Below are positions 1-5,448 of a stretch of DNA of 5,448 nt, in pieces; position 1 is the first letter of the stretch; each line of letters begins with the position of its first letter. The DNA is from Deltaproteobacteria bacterium (GTDB lineage Bacteria > Desulfobacterota > Desulfomonilia > UBA1062), in NCBI GenBank assembly GCA_016934135.1, contig JAFGTK010000047.1:1-5448 (forward strand), written 5' to 3'. Below the pieces are notes generated by a model. It did no database searches. It was not told where the DNA came from and saw only the letters and a list, made by a program, of their open reading frames with translations. The translations under genes were made by a program, and so were the position numbers.

Positions 1-262
1 AATCGTCAGGCCTCCACGGCAGAAGCTGAAACGTTGTCGGGTCCGGCATGGCGATCATGTCGCTTTCATGAATCCTGGCAAATCCCTCGATCGAGGAACC
101 GTCGAAACCCATCCCTTCTTCAAGGCCCTCATCCAGTTCAGACGGGGTAATATTGAAACTCTTGAGCCTGCCCAGCACATCTGTGAACCAGAACTGTATG
201 AAACTTACCTTGTGTTCCTTGACCGCTTTTAGAACATCGGCTTTCGTCTTACACTCTAACAT
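1..262 (-). CDS. glnA: Glutamine synthetase type I, N-terminal part (cut by window edge)
   Basis: The first 87 codons of glutamine synthetase, which makes glutamine from glutamate, ammonia and ATP and supplies the substrate of the synthase encoded upstream. The ATG at 262-260 has GGAGG 6 nt upstream. The N-terminal beta-grasp domain is recognisable by FWFTDVLGRLKSFNI (24-38), GMGFDGSSIEGF (50-61) and ESDMIAMPDP (66-75), close matches to type I enzymes, which usually have about 440-470 residues. GSSIEGFARI resembles the GSI-alpha form (Bacillus, Thermotoga, archaea) more than the GSI-beta form of E. coli, which has GGWKGI here. GSI-alpha enzymes lack the adenylylated tyrosine and are controlled by feedback inhibition or regulatory proteins. 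The subtype is inference, because the adenylylation region lies outside the window. The gene sits 53 bp after gltB3-gltD with no terminator between, so it is probably the last visible gene of the operon. Confidence 0.95.
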   Translation of the reverse strand, partial: MLECKTKADVLKAVKEHKVSFIQFWFTDVLGRLKSFNITPSELDEGLEEGMGFDGSSIEGFARIHESDMIAMPDPTTFQLLPWRPDD

Positions 263-315
263 CTTCTTCCTCCATTCATTTTGGATTTACATCCTTTTTT
301 CTCTTGTCTGATACA
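263..315 (-). promoter_or_regulatory. gltB3-gltD / glnA spacer with glnA ribosome binding site
   Basis: A 53-bp AT-rich spacer. GGAGG at 269-273 (minus strand) lies 6 nt before the glnA ATG and is a good Shine-Dalgarno. I see no -24/-12 element, no clear -35/-10 pair and no stable hairpin followed by a T-run on the minus strand. glnA is therefore most simply read as part of the same transcript. Confidence 0.7.
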
Positions 316-2649
316 TTATTCCAGAGGGTCGTTCTCCCTCAGTTCCCATATTCCACAGGGGCATGCCTGTGCGCAGAATCCGCAGCCGATGCACAGCCGA
401 TCATCCACTGCATACTCGTATCTGCCTCCCTGAAGATCCCTCCGTGATATTGCCTGCTGCGGACATATGGCCTCGCACAGTCCGCAGTCGCGGCACGCCC
501 CGCAGGATGCGCACTGCAATGAACATGCTGCAATGTCCTCAGGCTTCTCTTCCCTGGGATTGTAATATTCGAGCCTGATCCTGCTGTAATCCACTACAGG
601 GAGCTGGTCATAGGTCTCGCTCCTGCCATTGATGCGTGCATCGATGGTCTGGGCAACTGTCCTGCCTGCACCGATTGCATCGGTAATCAGCCCTGCCTTT
701 ACACTGTCTCCTATGGCATAGATCTTCGGATCGCTCGTCATGAAGGTATTATCCACGGCAACAAATCCGTTTTTCACATCCATGCTTATTGGAAGAAAGC
801 TCAGATCCGGCTGGTCACCGATCGAGACGACAACAATATCGGCGTCCAGGATCTCACCTCCCGCAAGCTCCACACCTTTTCTGGTGATGGCCCTGGTATG
901 GACCGGCCAGAGAAATTTTGCACCTACAGCCTCGGCCGCCTCGCGCTCTTTCCCGAACGAGGCCGGTTGTTGAATATCGATGAGTGTTATATCCCGTGCC
1001 CCGAGCCGGTGTGCCTCGGTGGCGACATCACAGCCGACATTTCCTGCACCGATAATCACAATCTTTTTGCCAACCTTCAGGCCGTCTCTCTTTGAAAGCT
1101 CAAGGAATTCGAGAGCGGAAACCGCATTTGCATGGCCTTCCACCTTCATAGAGCGCGGGGTCTGTGCACCTACTGCAATCACGGTAAAATCATGCCTGTC
1201 CAGGATCTCTTTAAAGGTCTCTTCCGTAAGGTCCTTTTTCAGTCTCACATGTGTTACCTTCTCGGATATCCTCTTGAGTTCATGTTCGAATACGTCTTTT
1301 GGGAATCTCGAGTTCGGTATGACACTCGCAATCTTTCCACCCAGTTTTTTCGCACGGTCATATACTTCCGGCTTATGCCCTTGAAGATAGAGCTGCCAGG
1401 CAACAGAAAGACCTGCCGGACCGCCTCCTATGATTGCTATCTTTTTCCCGCTCGGTTTTGCAGGTATGGGTTCTGCTGCATTGATGCTCGCCTTTCCAAG
1501 CATGGATATATCTGTTGAAGGGAGGAAATCCAGGCCTCTCGTGCAGTGATCCATACAGATGTTCGGGCACAGGTAGCCGCATACCGTAGCAGGAAACGGC
1601 GTATACTCGAGCGCCAGATCGATTGCGTTTTGCACCTCACCCTTTCTGATGAGTTCCCATCTCTTCTGCACAGGAATACCTGTCGGGCAGTTAGCCTGGC
1701 ATGGAGGCAGGTATTTGTCATTCTCCCATACAGGGACAAATCTTCTAAGCGCCCCGGTAGTAATCAAAGTTACAGGGCTCCTGTCGATATCGGTTAGATC
1801 GCCTATGAGACCGCCTTTGCCAAGTTCCCTGTCCCATACCTCCGAGCGGAATACAGACATCGCTGTCATGCTCCGGAGAGTCTTCTCATGGGGCGCAAGG
1901 GCTTGAAGCACCTGCCATTTCGAGCGCTCTGATGTCAGCACATCGAAAAGATCGGCCTTTTTGATGGCATCGAGGAAGTCCTTCATATTAGTGGTGAGCC
2001 AGGACCAGTCTTCATCGCTCATCCGGATCAGCTTTGCGTCGGCATCGCTGTAGCCTTTCTGTGTACCGCGCAGAAAAATCTTTCCGCCTACCATGCCCAC
2101 GCACGGCCTGTGACCGAGGATATTGCCCCTGTAATGAGACCCCAGCCCGCAGATTACCGCCACCCCGCCGGCCATGAATTCGGCGAAGGAATCACCTACG
2201 CCGCCCAGGACCCATAATTCCGGCGGATCAAAGCGGGGGTTGCTCTTGGTCATGGTCATGCCCCTGGCCCCTATGTCGCCGTCCACATAGATCTTTCCCT
2301 GGGCCATGGCATTTGCAACGCCGTTCGTGGCATCACCATGTACAACGATTGTGGCGCCTGCATTGAGCCAGCCCACATCGTCGGAGGCCGGACCCTGTAT
2401 CTCGATGCGGGTCATGGGAGAACCCATGGAACCTGCTCTCTGTCCGGGATAGCCTACCACACTGATATTCACGGGCTTACCCATTGTGTTCCAAAGGCGT
2501 CCGCCGATACCATGCTGTCCGTAGGCCTGAACCTCGATGTCCAGGTAGCCGCGCTCAACAGCCTTTTGTATCTGCTCTTCCAGTACCCTGGATTCTACCC
2601 TCATACCGTCTGTGATTCCCGGGATTATTATCTTCTCAAGCTGTTCCAT
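316..2649 (-). CDS. gltD: Fused glutamate synthase GXGXG domain (GltB3) and GltD-like FAD/NAD(P)H oxidoreductase with C-terminal 2[4Fe-4S] ferredoxin domain
   Basis: A 777-residue fusion. Residues ~1-235 are the GXGXG beta-helix domain that ends GltB (for example GYPGQRAGSMGSP at 66-78, YVDGDIGARG at 121-130, GGVAVICGLG at 161-170). After a linker comes a GltD-type module: a Cys-rich N-terminal part (Cys 317, 321, 357, 361, 365, 369), FAD site IIGGGPAGL (406-414), LGGKIASVIPNSRFPK (436-451), dinucleotide site IIGAGNVG (532-539) and the second FAD motif YAIGD (644-648). The C-terminal end is ferredoxin-like, with CxxCxxCxxxCP at Cys 719/722/725/729 and Cys 753/756/759/763, plus extra Cys at 709, 713, 716 and 765. 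The GltD part should oxidise NAD(P)H on FAD and send electrons through Fe-S clusters to FMN in the gltB2 product. The strand after the dinucleotide motif reads ITLIDIQQP, without the Arg pair of NADPH-type GltD, so NADH use is possible. It starts 12 bp after the gltB2 stop; glnA follows 53 bp after its end. The fusion is read directly; the electron donor is inferred. Confidence 0.94.
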   Translation of the reverse strand: MEQLEKIIIPGITDGMRVESRVLEEQIQKAVERGYLDIEVQAYGQHGIGGRLWNTMGKPVNISVVGYPGQRAGSMGSPMTRIEIQGPASDDVGWLNAGATIVVHGDATNGVANAMAQGKIYVDGDIGARGMTMTKSNPRFDPPELWVLGGVGDSFAEFMAGGVAVICGLGSHYRGNILGHRPCVGMVGGKIFLRGTQKGYSDADAKLIRMSDEDWSWLTTNMKDFLDAIKKADLFDVLTSERSKWQVLQALAPHEKTLRSMTAMSVFRSEVWDRELGKGGLIGDLTDIDRSPVTLITTGALRRFVPVWENDKYLPPCQANCPTGIPVQKRWELIRKGEVQNAIDLALEYTPFPATVCGYLCPNICMDHCTRGLDFLPSTDISMLGKASINAAEPIPAKPSGKKIAIIGGGPAGLSVAWQLYLQGHKPEVYDRAKKLGGKIASVIPNSRFPKDVFEHELKRISEKVTHVRLKKDLTEETFKEILDRHDFTVIAVGAQTPRSMKVEGHANAVSALEFLELSKRDGLKVGKKIVIIGAGNVGCDVATEAHRLGARDITLIDIQQPASFGKEREAAEAVGAKFLWPVHTRAITRKGVELAGGEILDADIVVVSIGDQPDLSFLPISMDVKNGFVAVDNTFMTSDPKIYAIGDSVKAGLITDAIGAGRTVAQTIDARINGRSETYDQLPVVDYSRIRLEYYNPREEKPEDIAACSLQCASCGACRDCGLCEAICPQQAISRRDLQGGRYEYAVDDRLCIGCGFCAQACPCGIWELRENDPLE

Positions 2650-2650
2650 G

Positions 2651-2663
2651 CACCTATCCCTTT
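2651..2663 (-). promoter_or_regulatory. Weak ribosome binding site of gltB3-gltD
   Basis: The 12-bp spacer and the end of the gltB2 stop codon read AAAGGGATAGGTG on the minus strand, then one base before the ATG at 2649. AAAGGGA has a 7-nt spacer to the start; AGGTG is nearly adjacent to it. Neither is as strong as the sites of the other three genes, so translation may depend on coupling to gltB2. Confidence 0.5.
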
Positions 2664-4296
2664 ACACCACATGCTTGATCTGAAGACGCCTGGCAGCGTG
2701 GTAATCATCAATCCCGATCGCATCGGACATCCCGATGGGCAGAGATGTCGAGCGCCCGAGCGGGGCAAGGATCTTTTTGAGTTCGGAGTCGAAACTCCTG
2801 AACACATCCACAAGGCGCTGTGCGACATCTTCAGGATCAAGGCGCCTGTAGATCCTCGGGTCCTGCGAGGTAATGCCCTTTGGACAGAGTCCTATGTTGC
2901 AGATATTGCACCTGTCGCTCTCCGATCCCACACATCCGGCACAGGCCTGCATGATATACTTTCCTGCCTGAACACCGCTGGCACCCAGCATGATCAGTGC
3001 AGCGGCGTTTGCCGCAAGGTTACCGTTCTTGCCTATGCCTCCGCCTGCAAATATCGGTATCTCGTTCTGTTTGCCGATCTTTACCAGGTTGAGGTATGCA
3101 TCGCGGATATTGCTCGCTATGGGATGACCCATGTGATTCATGGAGACATTGTAGGCAGCCCCTGTTCCGCCGTCTTCACCGTCTATGGCAAGGCCTGCGG
3201 CATAGGGATTCCTGGCAAGGTTATTGAGCACAGCAAGTGAGGTTGTGGTTGCAGATATCTTCGGATACACCGGAACCCTGAATCCCCAGGCCATGTACAT
3301 GGACTGGATCATCTTGGCCACGCTCTCCTCGATGGAGTACTTGGTCTGATGGGTCGGCGGGGACGGAAGGCTAACGCCTTCGGGGACCCCCCTGATGGCT
3401 GCTATGAGCTTGTTTACCTTGTACCACATGAGCAGTCCGCCGTCTCCGGGCTTTGCACCCTGTCCGTATTTAATCTCGATGGCGCAGGGGTCCTCCTTCA
3501 TCTCCGGCAGTGCATGGATGATCTCGTCCCAGCCGAAATATCCGCTCGCTATCTGGAGGATGACGTACTTGAGGAATCTCGAGCGTAAAAGCCTTGGCGG
3601 GCACCCGCCCTCGCCAGTACAGATCCTCACCGGCATGCCGAGTTCCTCGTTCAGATAGGCAACCCCCATCTGAAGGCCTTCCCACATGTTCGGGGAAAGC
3701 GCACCGAACGACATGCCGCCGATGATCAGCGGATAGATCTCCCTGACAGGAGGAACCCATATGTTTTCCCGGGAAGCACTTATGGCCTCTTCGGGTGAGA
3801 GTATACGGCCAAGCAGGGTTCTTATCTCGAATTCATGTCTGCCTGCATCCAGGGCAGGGTCTGTGAGCATGGAGATCCGTATGAATTTTATCCGGTCAAG
3901 GATGCTTCCGGAATCGTTTCTGCGGCCCCCTCTTCTTCTTGGTTCGCCGCCTGAATTGATGTGAAAACGCAGCTTGTCCATCTCATCGTTTACAACAGGA
4001 TATATGGCGCTGTTCGGGCACACATTCGTACACATGCCGCATCCCATGCATGCATGAGCAGGGTCGGTGACCTGATCGATACCGTGGTATACGCTGTAGT
4101 CATTTCCGGGCTTTTCCATCAGACCCGGCTTAACCTGTACTTCTCTTTTTCTGTGCACACCGAGTTCTATGGCTCTTACCGGACACACAGCCGTACACCT
4201 GCCGCAGAGTGTGCACCTGTCTTTGTCCCAGAGGATCCGCCAGTGCAGGTCTTTATAATTTAATGTGGATGGATGGATTGTTCCCACTGATTCCAT
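2662..4296 (-). CDS. gltB2: Glutamate synthase FMN-binding subunit with two N-terminal [4Fe-4S] motifs (archaeal-type GltB2)
   Basis: The synthase core: it condenses 2-oxoglutarate with ammonia and reduces the 2-iminoglutarate intermediate to glutamate on FMN. At 544 residues it has two ferredoxin-type CxxCxxCxxxCP motifs (Cys 28/31/34/38 and 83/86/89/93), then an FMN-binding TIM barrel. Recognisable barrel motifs are GGMSFGALSP (193-202), TGEGG (227-231), YGQGAKPGDGG (277-287), DGEDGGTGA (372-380) and AGGGIGKNG (417-425). A Cys-rich segment follows (455, 463, 466, 471, ending CPKGITSQDP), where GltB proteins bind a [3Fe-4S] cluster. The Cys spacing here, C-x2-C-x4-C, differs from the usual C-x5-C-x4-C. 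The N-terminal ferredoxin region is typical of the split archaeal-type enzyme and absent from E. coli GltB. The start lies inside the end of gltB1 and has a strong GGAGGTGA 7 nt upstream of the ATG, suggesting translational coupling. The GXGXG domain that normally follows in GltB is encoded by the next gene, in the same reading frame after one stop codon. Confidence 0.95.
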   Translation of the reverse strand: MESVGTIHPSTLNYKDLHWRILWDKDRCTLCGRCTAVCPVRAIELGVHRKREVQVKPGLMEKPGNDYSVYHGIDQVTDPAHACMGCGMCTNVCPNSAIYPVVNDEMDKLRFHINSGGEPRRRGGRRNDSGSILDRIKFIRISMLTDPALDAGRHEFEIRTLLGRILSPEEAISASRENIWVPPVREIYPLIIGGMSFGALSPNMWEGLQMGVAYLNEELGMPVRICTGEGGCPPRLLRSRFLKYVILQIASGYFGWDEIIHALPEMKEDPCAIEIKYGQGAKPGDGGLLMWYKVNKLIAAIRGVPEGVSLPSPPTHQTKYSIEESVAKMIQSMYMAWGFRVPVYPKISATTTSLAVLNNLARNPYAAGLAIDGEDGGTGAAYNVSMNHMGHPIASNIRDAYLNLVKIGKQNEIPIFAGGGIGKNGNLAANAAALIMLGASGVQAGKYIMQACAGCVGSESDRCNICNIGLCPKGITSQDPRIYRRLDPEDVAQRLVDVFRSFDSELKKILAPLGRSTSLPIGMSDAIGIDDYHAARRLQIKHVV

Positions 4297-5390
4297 CTCT
4301 TCACCTCCATCCTTGCCGCATCAACGTATGCCACGTCGTACTTCATGGGCTGAAATTCATAGTTCTTTTCCCTGGACGGGATTGCCTCGTCGAGCCCGCA
4401 CATCTCGGAGGAAAAGGCGAATACACCCGGTTTGCCTCCTACAACGCCGGGCCTGAGCTTTTTACTGTCATGGACCATGAACAGGGTCCTGTCAGGAAGA
4501 CAGCCGATGACGCAGTTCGGCCCGTCGATCGTGAGAAATCTCAGGCTGTGCTTGAGCTGACGCAGGAATGCACTGTCTGCATGGCGCACGAGTTCCTCGT
4601 CCTTGAGCGGGGTGATAATGTGCTTGTACGAGTCGATCCCCAGCCCCAGCCTGTTTACCGTGTAGTGAAGGATATGGGTAAACACCTCGGAGTCGGACTG
4701 ATATCCCGTGTATCCCTCGTATCCCCTGGATTCCAGATATTCTCTTATCGGAGAAAACGCGGTGTTCTCGCCGTTGGTCATGCTGGCCACACCCTGAATG
4801 AAGAACGGGTGGCACGCATACAGGGTTATGGCATAGTTCGTGTTCTGCCTGCCCTGCGCCATGATGACCCTTGCCTTGAGACCCTTCCTGTCAAGACCCA
4901 GATAGTCTGCAATCTGCAGGGGATCACCGACCTCCTTGATCATGATCACATCGGGCCAGAAGGAAAATACCATCATGGAACCATCCTCTTCGCCCAGCCT
5001 TCTCAGGTCGATCCGTATCTTTACAAGCCTCTCTGCAATCTCGCTTTCGCTGAGCCCTTCCCAATCATACGGGTATTCATACACACGGATGAGATAGACG
5101 TCCCTTTTGGGCGTGCCTTCGGGCGGTTCTTTTGTAGGGCGGATGGAGAACTTGTATTTGGTGAGCAGACCCAGTTCCATCATGTAGCGGTCGAGCTTTT
5201 TTATACCCTCCTGCGAGAAGATCCCGGAGAGGATGGGCGATCCCTTGAACTGCTCCAGATCACCACCAAGGTCGGTCATAAACAGGCCCACACCGGAACC
5301 GTCATGTCCTTCCTTCATCACATTCAGGGCTCTGAGCGCCACCATTGGGGAAAGCGGCTCTTCGCTGGTTATGGCAAAAAGACGGCACAC
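4260..5390 (-). CDS. gltB1: Glutamate synthase amidotransferase subunit (class-II glutaminase domain)
   Basis: This is the stand-alone glutaminase part of a split glutamate synthase. It hydrolyses glutamine to glutamate and passes the ammonia to the FMN subunit encoded next; it should be cytoplasmic, with no signal peptide or membrane segment seen. I start it at GTG 5390, giving 376 residues that begin MCRLFA, so that after Met removal Cys2 is the N-terminal nucleophile of the Ntn/class-II family. An ATG three codons upstream (5399) would bury this Cys at position 5 and sits 1 nt from the Shine-Dalgarno. From the GTG, other class-II marks are HDGSG (29-33), GRQNT (180-184), HPF (194-196), NGEN (206-209), SDSE (232-235), DGP (289-291) and DSKKLRP (308-314). 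The long gap between the N-terminal Cys and the NGE motif resembles GltB rather than GlmS or PurF, but the large central domain of GltB is absent. It is the first gene of the operon, and its 3' end overlaps gltB2 by 37 bp. Family assignment is firm; the exact start is inferred. Confidence 0.93.
   Translation of the reverse strand: MCRLFAITSEEPLSPMVALRALNVMKEGHDGSGVGLFMTDLGGDLEQFKGSPILSGIFSQEGIKKLDRYMMELGLLTKYKFSIRPTKEPPEGTPKRDVYLIRVYEYPYDWEGLSESEIAERLVKIRIDLRRLGEEDGSMMVFSFWPDVIMIKEVGDPLQIADYLGLDRKGLKARVIMAQGRQNTNYAITLYACHPFFIQGVASMTNGENTAFSPIREYLESRGYEGYTGYQSDSEVFTHILHYTVNRLGLGIDSYKHIITPLKDEELVRHADSAFLRQLKHSLRFLTIDGPNCVIGCLPDRTLFMVHDSKKLRPGVVGGKPGVFAFSSEMCGLDEAIPSREKNYEFQPMKYDVAYVDAARMEVKRWNQWEQSIHPH
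4267..4278. repeat. Three tandem GGAT tetranucleotides within the gltB1/gltB2 overlap
   Basis: GGAT repeated three times on the plus strand (ATCC on the minus strand). It lies where gltB1 and gltB2 overlap and encodes Ile-His-Pro in both reading frames: SIHPH at the end of gltB1 and TIHPS near the start of gltB2. It is short and may be chance. Confidence 0.6.
4301..4308 (-). promoter_or_regulatory. Ribosome binding site of gltB2, inside the end of gltB1
   Basis: GGAGGTGA on the minus strand, with its GGAGG core 7 nt before the ATG at 4296. It lies within the last codons of gltB1, so ribosomes finishing gltB1 could reinitiate here. It supports the start chosen and the 37-bp gene overlap. Confidence 0.85.
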
Positions 5391-5400
5391 CTTTCTCATT

Positions 5401-5407
5401 CCTCCTT
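5401..5407 (-). promoter_or_regulatory. Ribosome binding site of gltB1 (decides the start)
   Basis: AAGGAGG on the minus strand. Its GGAGG core ends 1 nt before the ATG at 5399, too close for normal initiation, but 10 nt before the GTG at 5390. The GTG also places the catalytic Cys at residue 2, so spacing and protein chemistry agree on the GTG. Confidence 0.8.
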
Positions 5408-5429
5408 GTTTTGAACGTACCCTGATAAA

Positions 5430-5445
5430 AGCTATTTTTGTGCCA
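5430..5445 (-). promoter_or_regulatory. Putative sigma-54 (RpoN) -24/-12 promoter of the GS/GOGAT operon
   Basis: On the minus strand the sequence reads TGGCAC-AAAAA-TAGCT. The consensus is TGGCAC-N5-TTGCW; all six bases of the -24 block match, and the invariant GG and GC are exactly 10 bp apart. Only one base of the -12 TTGC block differs (TAGC). Counting from the -12 C, transcription would start near 5419, giving a leader of about 30 nt to the GTG start with the Shine-Dalgarno inside it. Sigma-54 control of nitrogen assimilation genes is well established in many bacteria. The activator binding sites would lie beyond the window edge. No convincing sigma-70 -35/-10 pair is seen in this leader. 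Confidence 0.72.
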
Positions 5446-5448
5446 GAT

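Noticed and set aside
283..300. GGAT-TTAC-ATCC inverted repeat followed by a T-run on the plus strand, like a small terminator
   Set aside because: The stem is only 4 bp, and it would act on plus-strand transcription, where no gene is supported. It is not a terminator for the minus-strand operon.
2647..2664. Possible nonsense mutation splitting one GltB-like gene into two pseudogene halves
   Set aside because: Both parts are complete at domain level, the downstream part has its own ATG with a plausible ribosome binding site, and split synthases with separate FMN and GXGXG genes are known.
2338..3240. 300-codon open frame on the plus strand
   Set aside because: It lies opposite the conserved GXGXG and FMN-domain coding regions, crosses the gene boundary and shows no domain; a shadow frame.
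4209..5414. 401-codon open frame on the plus strand opposite gltB1
   Set aside because: It is antisense to a gene with clear class-II amidotransferase motifs, has no recognisable domain and runs out through the sigma-54 leader; a shadow of codon bias.
1..5448. A novel defence, mobile or otherwise undescribed system
   Set aside because: All four genes are recognisable nitrogen-assimilation genes in one operon, with no unexplained coding capacity, repeats or mobile-element ends.

Overview
The window holds one minus-strand operon for ammonium assimilation (GS/GOGAT), read from right to left. The order is: a putative sigma-54 promoter at the right edge, a class-II glutamine amidotransferase subunit (gltB1), an FMN-domain glutamate synthase subunit with two N-terminal [4Fe-4S] motifs (gltB2), a GXGXG-domain subunit fused to a GltD-like flavoprotein with a C-terminal ferredoxin domain (gltB3-gltD), and the first 87 codons of a type I glutamine synthetase (glnA), cut by the left edge. 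Nearly all bases are coding. No gene is supported on the plus strand, there is no stretch over 300 bases without a gene, and I see no RNA gene, mobile element or CRISPR array.

The genes form one pathway. Glutamine synthetase makes glutamine from glutamate, ammonia and ATP. The amidotransferase subunit releases ammonia from glutamine. The FMN subunit uses that ammonia and 2-oxoglutarate to make glutamate, with electrons supplied through the GltD-like module and/or the ferredoxin-like clusters. Spacing is tight (37-bp overlap or less, 12 bp, 53 bp), with ribosome binding sites before each start and no terminator visible between genes, so one polycistronic transcript is likely. The -24/-12 sequence ahead of the first gene suggests nitrogen control through sigma-54 and an activator of the NtrC type whose binding sites lie outside the window.

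The synthase is of the split, 'archaeal-type' form found in archaea and many anaerobic bacteria, not the single ~1500-residue GltB of E. coli. The Cys-rich Fe-S modules, the split layout, an apparently middling GC content and bacterial-style Shine-Dalgarno and sigma-54 signals point to an anaerobic bacterium, perhaps Desulfobacterota or Nitrospirota. That placement is inference. The system as a whole is known. The points worth a second look are the start and nucleophile of gltB1, the sigma-54 promoter, the domain order preserved across split and fused genes, the number of Fe-S motifs, an NAD-like rather than NADP-like dinucleotide site, and cysteine spacing that departs from canonical GltB and GltD.
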